Counted from the first letter of the stretch, positions 19,253-35,830 are shown. The stretch: DNA of 64,000 nucleotides from Priestia megaterium (GCF_023824195.1 NZ_CP085442.1:4130001-4194000), one strand, 5' to 3'. Notes: generated by a model from the sequence alone, not told the origin. Numbers and translations are program-made.

Positions 19253-20128
19253 CTATTCAATATTTTGAACCTGCTCTTTTATGCGTTCTAATTGTGCTTT
19301 CATACTAATAACATACTGAGCAATAGTACCATTATTTGCCTTCGCACCGATTGTATTCATTTCACGATTCAGCTCTTGAACAAGAAAATCCAGCTTGCGT
19401 CCTACTGAATCAGGTGTATTTAATGCTTGAATAAATTGTGAAACATGACTTTGAATTCGCGTAAGTTCTTCGCTAATATCTGCTTTTTCAGCAAAAATAG
19501 CTACTTCAGTCAGCACTCGCTGCTCATCGAAAGTACCTTCTAAATAGTCGCTCAGCTTCCTTTTAATACGCTCGCGATATTGTTCAGCAACTTCAGGAGC
19601 AAGCTGTGTAATTTTTTCGCGAATATCTTGAATGTCCTGTAAGTACCCCATTAAATCGTGATACAGCTCTGATCCCTCTCGTTTCCGCATATCCACTAAC
19701 TGATGCACAGCAGCTTCCACGGCTTCAAAGATTGCACCATGAATACTCGTCTGATCAGCTTCTTCTTCATAAGTTGTCATCACTTCAGGCATGTGTAAAA
19801 TGTCTTGAATTTGAACAGATTGTGACAGCCCATGCTTTTCTTTTACTTGCTGCAGCGCATTCATATATTCATCAAGCAGCTGCCAATCCGTCTGCAGTTT
19901 CTTTTTTGCCATTTCTTCACCTGAAATAGTAACAAATACTTCTACTCTACCACGTTTTATGTATGTTTGAACGATTTTTTTTATTTTATCTTCAATTTCA
20001 ATTAATTGTCTTGGCATACGAATAACAATTTCACAAAAACGATGATTAACAGACTTCATTTCCACTGTTACTGATCGATTTTCCACTTCCGCTTTTCCGC
20101 GGCCAAAACCAGTCATACTTTTTATCAT
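19253..20128 (-). CDS. yloC: YicC/YloC family endoribonuclease
   Basis: A 291-residue protein of the YicC family, starting MIKSMTGFGRG and ending with the DUF1732 half rich in Glu and Arg (FLVQELNREMNTIGAKA near 255). Family members are Mn-dependent endoribonucleases in E. coli and B. subtilis; the physiological target here is unknown. ATGs at 20128, 20134 and 20152 are in frame; the first gives the usual 291 residues and has GGATGTG upstream, so I chose it. It precedes remA by 46 nt. Confidence 0.9.
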   Translation of the reverse strand: MIKSMTGFGRGKAEVENRSVTVEMKSVNHRFCEIVIRMPRQLIEIEDKIKKIVQTYIKRGRVEVFVTISGEEMAKKKLQTDWQLLDEYMNALQQVKEKHGLSQSVQIQDILHMPEVMTTYEEEADQTSIHGAIFEAVEAAVHQLVDMRKREGSELYHDLMGYLQDIQDIREKITQLAPEVAEQYRERIKRKLSDYLEGTFDEQRVLTEVAIFAEKADISEELTRIQSHVSQFIQALNTPDSVGRKLDFLVQELNREMNTIGAKANNGTIAQYVISMKAQLERIKEQVQNIE

Positions 20129-20224
20129 TATCATCACATCCACTATGTACATCTTACATAAAAAGTATCATAAAAGAAAGTGTTAGCAAAAAAAAGAAAT
20201 CTCTCTTCTTTATTCAACCTGTAA

Positions 20225-20261
20225 AGGCTGCCTTCATGAGTTTTCTCATTTGGGACAGCCT
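20225..20261 (-). terminator. Possible terminator hairpin after yloB
   Basis: AGGCTGCC and GG(G)ACAGCCT pair with an inner ATGAG/CTCAT stem around TTTT. It lies 20 nt past the yloB stop. The minus-strand T tract after the stem is only TTTA, so termination efficiency is doubtful; it may simply be a stable hairpin. Confidence 0.4.
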
Positions 20262-20280
20262 GTATTAAGTATAGCACAAT

Positions 20281-22959
20281 TTATGAAGGTTTTCTTGTTA
20301 AAAGTGAACCGGCAAGTAAAAAAGTTGGAAGACTTGCAAGTCCTAAAATAACGAGCCATTCCCGCGGTGCAATGGCCATTGTATGGAAAATAGGCTGCAG
20401 GGGCGGATAGTAGATAGCCACCAGCATAAGGATAATAGATGAAATAACGGCTCCTACAAGATATAAGTTCTGAAATGGATTGCGATCAAAGATTGATTTT
20501 TCACTTCGGCAGTCAAATACGTGAATAAGCTGTGCCATGACAAGCGTGGCAAATGCAATCGTCTGAGCATACTGCAGCCGATCTGGGTCATTGTCGTAGA
20601 CAATCATGAACGCAGCAAGTGTAGCAGCTCCAATTAAAAATCCACGGCTGACTACTTTCCACCCTAATCCTCTTGCAAAGATACCTTCACGCGGATGCCT
20701 TGGATGGCGCTTCATCACATTGTCCTCTGGCTGGTCTAAGCCAAGAGCCATTGCAGGCAAACCGTCTGTTACTAAGTTTACCCATAGTATTTGAATTGGC
20801 ACTAGCGGAAGCGGAAGTGCTAAAATCATCGCAAAGAGCATAACTAAGATTTCTCCTACATTTGATGCAAGCAAGTAACGGATAAACTTTCGAATATTTT
20901 CATAGATGTTTCGCCCTTCTTTGATCGCTGATTTAATAGTAGCAAAATTGTCATCAAGCAAAACGAGTGAAGACGCTTCTTTTGCTACGTCTGTCCCGGT
21001 GATGCCCATCGCGATGCCTATGTCTGCTGCTTTAATAGCCGGTGCATCATTTACGCCGTCGCCCGTCATGGCTACAATGTGATCTTTCGCTTGAAGAGCT
21101 TTAACAATTTTAAGCTTATGCTCAGGTGATACCCTGGCATATACGTAAACATCATCCACTACTTCTTCTAGCTCTTCCTGCGTCATTTTGGATAAATCCG
21201 TTCCTTCCAAGACTTGACCGTTTTTCGGTAAAATGCCGAGCTGTTTTGCAATCGCCTGTGCTGTAATGACGTGGTCACCTGTAATCATAACGGTTTTGAT
21301 GCCTGCGTCTCGGCATTCTTTGACCGCTTGCTTGACTTCTGGTCTTGGCGGATCAATCATTCCTTGAAGCCCGAGGAAAGTCAGGTCTTTTTCCGCTTCG
21401 TTCTCTGTATGAACGCTCTCATGGTCCCCTAACGGCCGATAAGCAATAGCAATGGTTCGAAGCGCTTGGCTAGCTAACTGTTCAATCGCTCCTTTTACTT
21501 CATTATGAACCGTTACCGACAGCGTTTGTTGCCTGCTTTCCCACAAAATATTTTTACTGTTTATAAGCAGCACATCCGGAGCACCTTTTGTTATGACATA
21601 GCGCTTATTAGATGCGTCTTCAATGACTACACTCATCATTTTACGCGTTGAATCAAATGGAAACTCTTCAATAATCGTAAACTGCTTTTGAATGTTTTCT
21701 TTTGTCAGCCCCGCTTTCATCGCGGCAACAAGCAAAGCCGCTTCAGTAGGATCCCCGTCGATGACATATTCTTTATCTTTTCTCGAAATGGACGTTTGAT
21801 TGCAAAGCAGGCCAAACACCAAAAGCTGCTGAAGCGGTTTTTCACTCCGAGTATCAACTTCTCTTTCCTCTCGCGAAAATACGCCCGTAGGTTCATACCC
21901 TGTCCCTGATACCCTCCACGTCATTCCTCCTGACCAGAGGTGAGTAACCGTCATTTTATTTTGCGTTAATGTACCCGTTTTGTCTGAGCAAATGACTGAC
22001 GCGCATCCTAGTGTCTCAACAGCAGGAAGTTTGCGAACAATGGATCTTTGCTTAATCATGCGCTGTACACCAAGAGATAGCGCCACGGTTACGATGGCAG
22101 GAAGACCTTCGGGTATGGCAGCAACAGCTAAGGAAACTCCCGCTAAGAACATACTGTATAAATCATGGCCTTGCAGCACACCAATCCCGACAACTAATAC
22201 AGTAAGTGCAAGAGCTAAAACGATTAAAATTTTACCTAATTGCTCTAACTTCCGTTGAAGAGGAGTAATCATGGCTTCAGCATTTTGAAGCAAATCAGCA
22301 ATTTGTCCCATCGCTGTTTTCATTCCAATCCCTACAACGATACCTGTTCCGCTTCCTCGCGTCACAAGCGTACCCATAAACGCCATATTGTCTTGATCTC
22401 CAAGCGGCACTTCATCTCCTGGCAAAGCTTTTATTTGCTTGGCAACAGGCAAAGACTCTCCCGTAAGCGCGGATTCTTCAATTTCTAGACTTTTGGCTTC
22501 CATAATCCGAAGGTCAGCCCCGATACGGTCTCCGCTCGAAAACTTTACAATGTCCCCTACTACCAGCTCTTTAGATGGTAACTTAACCCATTTCCCTTCA
22601 CGCATGGCTGCTACTTGAGGAGCAGAAAGCTCTTTTAATGCATGAAGAGATTTCTCTGCTTTTCTTTCTTGAAAAAAACCTAGAAATCCATTAATTACTA
22701 CAATCGCAATAATAGCAATCGCATCGATGTATTCGCCTAAAAGCCCTGAAATAAGTGTGGCAGCTAGTAAAACTAGCACCATAAAATCTTTAAACTGCTC
22801 TAGAAACACAAGAATGGCCGGTTTTTTCTCTCCTTCAGTCAATTCATTAAATCCTTGTTGCTGCTGACGTGCTTTTACTTCTTTGTGTGTAAGACCATGC
22901 TGCCTGTCTGTTTTTGTTACTTCTACTATTGCTTTTTCACCTAATTCATACCATTTCAT
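20281..22959 (-). CDS. yloB: P-type calcium-transporting ATPase YloB
   Basis: An 892-residue P2A-type cation pump with ten expected membrane helices. Motifs in order: LTGES (actuator, about 167), IPEGLP in helix 4 (cation site), SDKTGTLTQN (phosphorylated Asp, about 325), KGAPD (nucleotide binding, about 470) and GDGVNDAPA (about 632). The C-terminal part resembles SERCA/SPCA pumps. B. subtilis YloB is the characterised relative, binding Ca2+ during sporulation and germination. It is divergent from rqcH across a 140-nt gap. Confidence 0.94.
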   Translation of the reverse strand: MKWYELGEKAIVEVTKTDRQHGLTHKEVKARQQQQGFNELTEGEKKPAILVFLEQFKDFMVLVLLAATLISGLLGEYIDAIAIIAIVVINGFLGFFQERKAEKSLHALKELSAPQVAAMREGKWVKLPSKELVVGDIVKFSSGDRIGADLRIMEAKSLEIEESALTGESLPVAKQIKALPGDEVPLGDQDNMAFMGTLVTRGSGTGIVVGIGMKTAMGQIADLLQNAEAMITPLQRKLEQLGKILIVLALALTVLVVGIGVLQGHDLYSMFLAGVSLAVAAIPEGLPAIVTVALSLGVQRMIKQRSIVRKLPAVETLGCASVICSDKTGTLTQNKMTVTHLWSGGMTWRVSGTGYEPTGVFSREEREVDTRSEKPLQQLLVFGLLCNQTSISRKDKEYVIDGDPTEAALLVAAMKAGLTKENIQKQFTIIEEFPFDSTRKMMSVVIEDASNKRYVITKGAPDVLLINSKNILWESRQQTLSVTVHNEVKGAIEQLASQALRTIAIAYRPLGDHESVHTENEAEKDLTFLGLQGMIDPPRPEVKQAVKECRDAGIKTVMITGDHVITAQAIAKQLGILPKNGQVLEGTDLSKMTQEELEEVVDDVYVYARVSPEHKLKIVKALQAKDHIVAMTGDGVNDAPAIKAADIGIAMGITGTDVAKEASSLVLLDDNFATIKSAIKEGRNIYENIRKFIRYLLASNVGEILVMLFAMILALPLPLVPIQILWVNLVTDGLPAMALGLDQPEDNVMKRHPRHPREGIFARGLGWKVVSRGFLIGAATLAAFMIVYDNDPDRLQYAQTIAFATLVMAQLIHVFDCRSEKSIFDRNPFQNLYLVGAVISSIILMLVAIYYPPLQPIFHTMAIAPREWLVILGLASLPTFLLAGSLLTRKPS

Positions 22960-23029
22960 TGCATCTTTTCACACCCTTTTATTTGTAAATGCACCTATTA
23001 GATTGTTACAATCTTATATCGTATGCTTA

Positions 23030-23058
23030 TTCAGACTCGTCCTAAAAAATGCTATACT
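23030..23058 (+). promoter_or_regulatory. Probable extended -10 promoter of rqcH
   Basis: TTCAGA, 17 nt, then TGCTATACT: a good -10 (TATACT) with the TGn extension. It lies 43 nt before the rqcH start. The -35 is weak, as is common with extended -10 elements. Confidence 0.55.
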
Positions 23059-23100
23059 TTTCTATAGGACAATTTTCAATTACTTAAGGATGTGAGCACT

Positions 23101-24813
23101 ATGTCATTTGATGGTATTTTTACATATGGCATTTTACAAGAATTATCTGAGACCTTGGTTTCAGGACGAATTTCAAAAATATATCAGCCGTTTCCAAACG
23201 AGTTGATTTTACAAGTACGCGCTAAAGGTGAAAACCGCAAACTTTTAATCTCAGCTCACCCAAACTATTCACGCGTTCATTTTACAAACGAGCCCTATGA
23301 AAATCCATCTGAGCCTCCTATGTTTTGTATGCTTCTTCGCAAACATTTAGAAGGAAGCATTATTGAACAAGTGTATCAGCTTGGATTAGACCGCATTTTA
23401 GTCATTGAAACAAAAGGACGAAATGAAATTGGCGACGTGACGTACAAGCAGCTTATTATTGAAATCATGGGAAGACATAGTAATGTTGTGCTTGTAGATA
23501 AAGAAAAACAAACGATTATCGACAGCATTAAGCACGTTCCAATGGCCTTGAACAGGCACCGTACGCTTCTACCCGGAGCTCCTTACGTACTGCCTCCTAG
23601 TCAAGATAAGCTTCACCCATTTGAAGCGGATGAAGAAACCGTGGTTAAAAAAATTGATTTTAATAGCGGAAAATTAGCCACCCAGCTAGTGCAGACCTTC
23701 TCGGGGCTTTCTCCTTTAATTGCAAATGAAGTAGTGTTTCGCTCTGGCTTAGCGAATCGTTCTACCCTTCCAAAATCATTCGTCGAAACGATGACGCTGA
23801 TCAAAGAAGGTCAGTTTACACCGACTCTGACAACAGTTAATCAAAAAGACTACTTTTATTTACTGGAATTAACGCATTTAGAGGGTATGAAAAAAACGTA
23901 TGCAACCATCAGCGAGCTTCTTGACCGCTATTACTATGGGAAAGCAGAGCGAGATCGTGTAAAGCAGCAAGCGCATGATTTAGTACAGTTTATTTCTACC
24001 GAGAAAAAGAAAAATGAGAAAAAAATAAAAAAACTTGAGCAAACGCTGCAAAATGCAGAAAAAGCATCTGATTATCAGTTAGCCGGTGAACTCCTTACCG
24101 CAAATTTACACCTTGTCAAAAAAGGAGATGCGAAAGTGGATGTGATTAATTATTATGATGAAAATAGCGGTACACTTACGATTTCATTAGATCCGCAAAA
24201 ATCACCGTCTCAAAATGCTCAAAGCTATTTTACAAAGTATCAAAAAGCGAAAAATTCCGTTTCGATTGTAATCGAACAAATTGAAAAAGCAAAGGAAGAA
24301 GTACAGTATTTTGAATCACTTATTCAGCAAATGGATACTGCTACTCACAAAGACATTGCGGAGATTCGTGAAGAGCTTGTGGAAGAAGGATATTTGCGCA
24401 ACCGTCAGCAAAAACAAGCGAAAAAACAAAAAAACACCACACCTACACTTGAACAATACGTTTCAAGCGACGGCACGACGATTTTAGTTGGAAAAAACAA
24501 TAAGCAAAATGAGTATTTAACAAATCGCCTTGCTGCTCGTGATGACGTTTGGTTTCATACGAAAGATATACCGGGTTCTCACGTTGTTATTCGCAGCCAA
24601 GAGCCTTCAGAAGAAACGATTTTAGAAGCGGCTCACCTTGCTGCTTACTTTAGTAAAGCTAAGAATTCAAGTTCAGTACCCGTGGACTATACAAAAATTC
24701 GCCACGTAAAAAAACCAAGCGGTGCTAAACCTGGTTTTGTAACGTACGATAACCAGCAAACGGTGTACGTAACGCCTAGCGAAGAACTTGTACTGAAGCT
24801 GCGTCAGTCATAA
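23101..24813 (+). CDS. rqcH: Ribosome quality control factor RqcH (NFACT family)
   Basis: A 570-residue NEMF/Rqc2 homologue, formerly called a fibronectin-binding protein (YloA). The NFACT-N domain starts [10 protein letters not shown], a helix-hairpin-helix and Lys-rich coiled coil cover about 290-430, and the NFACT-R domain (about 455-560) has [19 protein letters not shown]. RqcH binds stalled 50S-peptidyl-tRNA and directs C-terminal alanine tailing for degradation. The ATG at 23101 matches the family start; a GTG at 23092 is too near the AAGGA site. It is the only plus-strand gene between spoVM and the pyr operon. Confidence 0.95.
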   Translation: MSFDGIFTYGILQELSETLVSGRISKIYQPFPNELILQVRAKGENRKLLISAHPNYSRVHFTNEPYENPSEPPMFCMLLRKHLEGSIIEQVYQLGLDRILVIETKGRNEIGDVTYKQLIIEIMGRHSNVVLVDKEKQTIIDSIKHVPMALNRHRTLLPGAPYVLPPSQDKLHPFEADEETVVKKIDFNSGKLATQLVQTFSGLSPLIANEVVFRSGLANRSTLPKSFVETMTLIKEGQFTPTLTTVNQKDYFYLLELTHLEGMKKTYATISELLDRYYYGKAERDRVKQQAHDLVQFISTEKKKNEKKIKKLEQTLQNAEKASDYQLAGELLTANLHLVKKGDAKVDVINYYDENSGTLTISLDPQKSPSQNAQSYFTKYQKAKNSVSIVIEQIEKAKEEVQYFESLIQQMDTATHKDIAEIREELVEEGYLRNRQQKQAKKQKNTTPTLEQYVSSDGTTILVGKNNKQNEYLTNRLAARDDVWFHTKDIPGSHVVIRSQEPSEETILEAAHLAAYFSKAKNSSSVPVDYTKIRHVKKPSGAKPGFVTYDNQQTVYVTPSEELVLKLRQS

Positions 24814-24814
24814 T

Positions 24815-24848
24815 AAAAACCCCCTTTCTATATAGAAAGGGGGTTTTT
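24815..24848. terminator. Bidirectional terminator between rqcH and pyrE
   Basis: A perfect 34-nt palindrome with CCCCCTTTC arms and A5/T5 ends between two convergent genes. It begins 1 nt past the rqcH stop and ends 16 nt before the pyrE stop, so it should serve both strands. Confidence 0.93.
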
Positions 24849-24864
24849 ATTATATAGATCTAGT

Positions 24865-25499
24865 TTAGTTCATCCATGAAGGGTCTGAAGGATTTTCACG
24901 CCATTTAAATAGCTTGTCCATCGCTTCTTCTTCAATGTATCCCGCTTCGTTTGCCGCTTCTACTAGCGTAGAGTAGTCTGTTAGCGAATAAACTTGAAGT
25001 TCTTTTTCTTTAAACAGCTGACGCGCTTTTTCCAGCTCATATGTAAAGATAGACACAACTCCTAGCACTTCACAACCCTGCGCTTTTAATGCATCGACTG
25101 CGGTAAACACACTTCCGCCAGTTGAAATCAAATCTTCAATCACAACTACTTTTTGACCTTTTGTTACTTTTCCTTCGATTTGATTTCCTTGGCCATGTTC
25201 TTTTGCTTTGCTTCGCACATAGCACATTGGAAGCTCTAGCGCTTCACTTACCCATGCTGCATGAGGGATACCAGCTGTAGCGGTACCAGCAATCACTTCT
25301 GCATTGGCAAAATACGTTTTAATTAAATGCTGCAGACCTTTTGCAATTTCTTTTCGCACTTTCGGGTAGCTAAGCGTTAGACGGTTGTCACAATAAATAG
25401 GTGACTTAATTCCAGAGGCCCACGTAAACGGCTCGTTTGGTTGAAGGCTTACTGCCTCAATATCAATTAATTGTTTTGCAATTTCTTTTCGTAGTTTTG

Positions 25500-25503
<4 letters not shown>
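24865..25503 (-). CDS. pyrE: Orotate phosphoribosyltransferase
   Basis: A 212-residue enzyme converting orotate and PRPP to OMP. The PRPP-binding motif [14 protein letters not shown] is near residue 115 and the catalytic loop [11 protein letters not shown] near 93. Last gene of the pyr operon, ending at a strong terminator. The ATG at 25503 overlaps the pyrF stop as ATGA; the longer reading to 25527 starts at GTG inside pyrF and is not favoured. Confidence 0.96.
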
Positions 25504-27901
<2,398 letters not shown>

Positions 27902-27905
<4 letters not shown>

Positions 27906-30900
27906 ACGGTTGTCACCTCTTTAGTTGGACGAACTTTTTTCATTGGCGTTGTATGGAAGCTGATCGTTTCAAGCACTCGTAAAATCGCTTCTGCTGTATC
28001 AAGTGATGTTAAGCAAGGTACACCATTTTCAACTGCTTCACGGCGAATTTTAAATCCGTCACGCGCAGGCTGCTTTCCTTTTGTTAGCGTGTTGATGACA
28101 AGCTGTGCTTCACCTTTTCGTATCACATCTAAAAGATTGTGATCTTCATGATGAATTTTATTTACTATTTTTACGCGAATGTCTTCTTTTGTAAACGTTG
28201 AAGCTGTTCCTTCCGTTGCAATCACCTGATAGCCAATGTTAGCAAAACGCTTCGCTAGCGCTGTTGCCTCTTCTTTATCTTTATCCGATACTGTCATAAG
28301 TACTGAACCGTACGGCTTAATGGACATACCTGACGCAATTAGTCCTTTATATAATGCTTTTTCGTACGTTGAATCTTGCCCCATTACTTCTCCAGTAGAT
28401 TTCATTTCAGGTCCAAGCGTAATATCTACGCGACGCAGCTTTGCAAATGAGAAGACCGGCACTTTTACGTAGACACCTTCTTCTTCAGGGTGTATGCCTG
28501 ATTCATAACCAAGCTCTCGCAAACTTGTTCCTAAAATAACTTTTGTTGCCACATTCGCCATCGGAATACGCGTAATTTTACTTAAGAACGGCACCGTACG
28601 GCTTGAACGAGGATTTACTTCAAGAACAAACACTTCTCCTTTTGATAAGACGAACTGAATGTTGAGCAGCCCAATAATGTTTAAGCCTTTTGCAATACGT
28701 GTTGTGTAATCAATGATTGTATCTTTTACGTCCTGTGACAGAGTTTGTGGTGGATATACAGCGATGGAGTCACCTGAGTGTACACCCGCGCGCTCTACAT
28801 GTTCCATAATTCCCGGAATAACCACTGTTTCACCGTCTGAAATGGCATCGACTTCAATTTCTTTTCCAGTTAAGTAGCGGTCGATTAACACAGGGTGATC
28901 AGCGTGTACTTTTACCGCGTGTTTCATATAGTGAAGCAGTTCTTCTTCTTTATACACAATTTCCATTGCGCGTCCGCCTAGTACATATGAAGGTCGTACA
29001 AGCACCGGATAACCAATTTCTTTTGCCACAACCACTGCTTCTTCTACGGATGTTACCGTCTTTCCAAGCGGCTGAGGTACTTCTAAACGCGCTAGCGTCG
29101 CTTCGAATTTTTTACGGTCTTCTGCTGCATCTAAGCTTTCAAGGGACGTTCCTAAAATCTTGACCCCTCTTGCTTCTAGCTCGTCTGCTAGGTTGATTGC
29201 TGTTTGACCACCGAACTGTACAACCACACCTTCTGGTTTTTCTAAATCGATGATATGCATCACATCTTCAATCGTCAGCGGCTCGAAGTATAATTTATCT
29301 GAAATACTGAAGTCAGTTGATACTGTTTCTGGATTGTTATTTACAATAATCGCCTCGTATCCAGCTTCTTTAATCGCCCACACGGAGTGAACTGTTGCAT
29401 AGTCAAACTCAATTCCTTGCCCGATGCGGATTGGACCTGACCCTAACACTACAACGCTTTTACGATCTGTAACAATCGATTCGTTTTCATCTTCAAACGT
29501 ACCGTAGAAATATGGTGTTGTAGATTCAAATTCAGCTGCACATGTATCTACTGTTTTGTACACTGGCATCACGCCATTTTGTTTGCGGAAGTCATATACT
29601 TCACGCTCTGTTTGATTCCATAGCTTAGCAATCGTGCAGTCTGCAAATCCCATTTTTTTTGCTTCCTGTAAAACTTCTACGTTATGAATCTCTTCTTTTA
29701 ACACATTTTCAAAAGCAATCACTTTTTCAAGTTTTACTAAGAAGAAGAGATCGATTTTGCTCCAGTCATGAATTTGCTGAATTGTTACGCCGCGGCGAAT
29801 GGCTTCTGCGATGTAGAATAATCGCTCATCACCAGCTTTGCGAATACGTTTTTCAATAATTGCATCATCAAATTCATGCGCATCTTTTAGCTCTAAGTGA
29901 TGAACGTTTGACTCAAGTGAGCGTACGGCTTTTAAAATTGACTCTTCGAATGTACGGCCAATTGCCATTACTTCCCCTGTTGCTTTCATCTGTGTACCCA
30001 GTTTACGGTTAGCTGATTCAAATTTATCAAACGGCCAGCGTGGAATTTTAGATACGATGTAATCTAGTGCAGGTTCGAAACATGCGTACGTCTTCCCAGT
30101 TACCGGGTTCATCATTTCATCTAATGTTAACCCTACCGCAATTTTTGCTGCTAATTTTGCAATTGGATACCCTGTTGCTTTTGATGCTAAAGCCGACGAG
30201 CGGCTTACACGAGGGTTTACTTCAATTACGTAATACTGGAAGCTTTCTGGGTCTAGTGCTAGCTGAACGTTACATCCGCCTTCGATTTTAAGCGCTCGGA
30301 TAATTGTTAGTGACGCATTTCTAAGCAGCTGATACTCACGGTCGCTTAGCGTTTGGCTTGGTGCTACAACAATTGAATCTCCCGTATGAATACCGACCGG
30401 ATCAAAGTTTTCCATATTACATACTACGATCGCATTATCGTTTGCATCGCGCATTACTTCATATTCAATTTCTTTAAAGCCTGCAATGCTTTTCTCAAGT
30501 AAGCACTGTGTTACAGGACTGTGTTTTAATCCACTTGTTACAATTTCAATCAACTCTTGCTCGTTGTTACAAATTCCGCCTCCCGTACCGCCAAGCGTAT
30601 AAGCAGGACGCACGATTACCGGATAGTTTACTTGTTCAACAAACGCATACGCTTCGTCTAGCGTATGAATGATTTCACTTGCTGGGACAGGCTGATTTAG
30701 TTCATTCATTAGTGAACGGAACTGCTCACGGTCTTCAGCTTGTTCAATCGCCGATAATTTTGTCCCGAGAATTTCTACGTTAAATTCATCTAAAATGCCT
30801 GTTTCATGTAATTCTACCGCTAAGTTCAATCCCGTTTGACCGCCAAGCGTTGGAAGCAGTGCATCCGGGCGTTCTTTACGAATAATTGAGCTTACAAATT

Positions 30901-31114
30901 CAACCGTTAGAGGTTCAATATATACTTTATCTGCCATTTCTGAATCTGTCATGATTGTTGCAGGATTGGAGTTTACAAGAATAACTTTGTATCCTTCTTC
31001 TTTTAACGCAATACATGCTTGCGCTCCTGCATAGTCAAACTCTGCCGCCTGTCCGATGACGATTGGTCCTGATCCGATTACGAGAATTGTGTTAATATCT
31101 TGACGTTTTGGCAT
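27902..31114 (-). CDS. carB: Carbamoyl-phosphate synthase large subunit, pyrimidine type
   Basis: A 1070-residue protein (PyrAB) with two homologous ATP-grasp halves: the first carboxy-phosphate half ([17 protein letters not shown] at the N-terminus) and the carbamoyl-phosphate half ([16 protein letters not shown] near 555). A C-terminal allosteric MGS-like domain (about 930-1070) follows. It uses ammonia from CarA. The ATG at 31114 overlaps the carA stop by one base (TAATG); a TTG at 31120 is an alternative but too near the ribosome site. Confidence 0.97.
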
Positions 31115-32183
31115 TAGCAATTACCTACTTTCTGATTGTTTTTCATAAGATCCATAAATTCGTTGAACAATCCGTTTGCATCTTCAGGTCCCGGTGATGC
31201 TTCAGGGTGATATTGAACCGTAAATGCCGGATATTCTTTATGCTTTACTCCTTCAACTGTTCCATCGTTAAGCGCAACGTGCGTCACTTCTAATGGCGTG
31301 TTGACAAGAGATGGCTCACATACTGTATAGCCGTGGTTTTGAGATGTAAGAGCTACTTTATTGGTTTTTAGATCCTTTACAGGATGGTTGGATCCACGAT
31401 GACCAAATTTCATTTTTTCTGTATCTGCTCCGCATGCTAGCGCAAACAGCTGATGTCCTAAACAAATTCCGAACAGCGGAACTTTTCCTAAAACCCCTTG
31501 AATCATCTCGATTGCTTCAGGTACGTCTTTTGGGTCTCCAGGTCCGTTGCTCAACATGATGCCATCTGGATTTAATTGAAGAATTTCTTGCGCAGTTACG
31601 TTATAAGGAACCACAATCACGTCGCATTGACGAGCCGTTAATTCACGTAAAATTCCGTGTTTCATTCCAAAGTCAACGAGTACCACTTTTTTACCTCTGC
31701 CTGGGCTTGGGTAAGGCTTCACCGTTGATACTTTTTTAACCGAATCAGTTGGAAGCTCATGGTTTTGAAGCTCAGCTACTACTTCTTCTACATTGACTTC
31801 CATGTTGCACACGCGTCCGCGAAGCGCACCGTGCTGACGGATTTTTCGCGTTAATTTTCGCGTATCAATTCCAGCTAATCCTGGAATGTCTTTTTGTTTT
31901 AAAAATTCATCTACTGATAATTCGCTTCGGAAGTTTGAAGGAGCATCACAAATTTCTTTTACAATCAAACCATGTACAGCTGGTTCAATCGACTCAAAGT
32001 CATCGCGGTTAATACCGTAGTTTCCGATTAAAGGATATGTTAATGTCACAATTTGTGCACAGTATGATGGATCAGATAGAATTTCTTGATATCCTGTCAT
32101 TCCCGTGTTGAAAACAACTTCTCCTGTCATTTCTTTGTCGCTGCCGAATCCTTTTCCGATAAATACTGTTCCATCTTCTAAAA

Positions 32184-32199
<16 letters not shown>
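31114..32199 (-). CDS. carA: Carbamoyl-phosphate synthase small (glutaminase) subunit, pyrimidine type
   Basis: A 361-residue class I glutamine amidotransferase (PyrAA). The nucleophile Cys is in [11 protein letters not shown] near 241 and the His-Glu pair in [12 protein letters not shown] near 325. It delivers ammonia through a tunnel to CarB. The start lies 16 nt inside pyrC. Being inside the pyr operon marks it as the pyrimidine-controlled synthase; an arginine-controlled copy, if present, is elsewhere. Confidence 0.97.
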
Positions 32200-34410
<2,211 letters not shown>

Positions 34411-34419
34411 TTATAAAAA

Positions 34420-34506
34420 ACACCCTTTCTAACTTAGAAAGGGTGTAAGAAAACAAGCTTCGTCTATAACGCGCTTTTCACACACCCTTAGAAACCTCTC
34501 TGGATT
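34420..34506 (-). promoter_or_regulatory. PyrR attenuator between pyrP and pyrB
   Basis: On the minus strand the PyrR recognition element AATCCAGAGAGGTT (34493-34506) fits the published consensus ARUCCNGNGAGGYU. Downstream is a 13-bp terminator stem (ACACCCTTTCTAA/TTAGAAAGGGTGT, 34420-34446) and a T run. UMP- or UTP-loaded PyrR binding the first element stops the antiterminator forming and so permits termination. Confidence 0.93.
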
Positions 34507-34522
34507 TCAATTAAAAGGCGTT

Positions 34523-35830
34523 CTATGAAATTTTTCGTGCTGACGTTTGTTGAACGTTTTCTGCTTCTTTTATCTTCTCTTTCGGCAGAACTAGATTCAG
34601 CAGAACTCCCATGATAGCAGACAGTGCCATGCTATCAATCTTTACATGTTCTGAGATATCTAAGTGTGCTCCTCCGATTCCTAACACTAAGATAATCGAA
34701 GCAATCATTAAGTTTCGTTTTGATCCAAGGTCTACCTTTGCATCCACCATCATGCGCAAGCCTGATGAAGCAATGATTCCGAATAAGAGAATTGAAATCC
34801 CGCCCATGACCGGCGTTGGTATACTTGAAATAAGAGCGTTGATTTTGCCGACAAACCCGAACAAAATCGCGAAGACTGCTGCTCCTGCTATCACAAATAC
34901 GCTAAGCACCTTTGTGATGGCTAACACTCCGATGTTCTCACCGTATGTTGTATTTGGCGGTCCGCCGATCAGCGCAGCAAGCATAGTTGCTACTCCGTCT
35001 CCTAAAATCGATCTGTGCAGTCCTGGTTTTTCAATATAGTTTCGATCCACAATCTTATTTAAGACGAGAATGTGTCCGATATGTTCTGAGAGTGTTACGA
35101 CTGCTACGGGTACCATGATAAGCACAATCCCTAATGAAATGGACGGTGTGTATGTGACGAACGGCACGTAGAAGTGAGGTACTTCAATCCACTCTGCTTT
35201 CACTACCTTTGAAAAGTCTACCAATCCTTGTGTATAAGCGAAGATGTATCCGCCGATAATTCCCATCAGTACCGGAATCAGACTGATAATGTTTTTAAAG
35301 AAGATTGAGCAAGCAACTGTTATCACTAGTGTCACAAGCGCAACCATCAGGTAAGTTAAGCTGTAATTTCCTTTTGCATCGTTCATAGCCATGCCTACTG
35401 CTGTATTAGCTAGTCCTAAGCCTATAACCATAATAACTGGTCCTACTACAACCGGAGGAAGCAGCTTCATAATCCAATTAATTCCTGTTCCTTTTATAAT
35501 CAAAGCAACGATTCCATAAACAAGTCCGGCTAAGAAACAGCCAACCATCGTTTCTTCAGGTCCAAACGAAGCTTTTGCGAAAATGATTGGCGTGATGAAC
35601 GCGAACGATGAACCAAGATAAGAAGGAATTTGACCTCTTGTAATGAGCAGAAAAGCAAGCGTTCCTACCCCGCTTGAAATCAAAGCAATTGCCGGGCTGA
35701 ACCCGACTAGGAACGGCACTAACACCGTCGACCCAAACATTGCAAACAAATGCTGTAGACTCAATGTTAACCAATTTACTGCTTTTGGTTTATCATGTAT
35801 ATCAAGTACAAAATCTCGTTGTTGACTCAT
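34523..35830 (-). CDS. pyrP: Uracil permease (NCS2 family)
   Basis: A 435-residue nucleobase:cation symporter with 12-14 expected membrane segments. The NCS2 signature region PNTTYGENIGVLAITKV is near 280 and the central helices hold the usual substrate-binding acidic residues. It imports uracil for salvage. It sits between pyrR and pyrB with an attenuator on each side, as in B. subtilis. AGGAGG precedes the start at 35830. Confidence 0.96.
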   Translation of the reverse strand: MSQQRDFVLDIHDKPKAVNWLTLSLQHLFAMFGSTVLVPFLVGFSPAIALISSGVGTLAFLLITRGQIPSYLGSSFAFITPIIFAKASFGPEETMVGCFLAGLVYGIVALIIKGTGINWIMKLLPPVVVGPVIMVIGLGLANTAVGMAMNDAKGNYSLTYLMVALVTLVITVACSIFFKNIISLIPVLMGIIGGYIFAYTQGLVDFSKVVKAEWIEVPHFYVPFVTYTPSISLGIVLIMVPVAVVTLSEHIGHILVLNKIVDRNYIEKPGLHRSILGDGVATMLAALIGGPPNTTYGENIGVLAITKVLSVFVIAGAAVFAILFGFVGKINALISSIPTPVMGGISILLFGIIASSGLRMMVDAKVDLGSKRNLMIASIILVLGIGGAHLDISEHVKIDSMALSAIMGVLLNLVLPKEKIKEAENVQQTSARKIS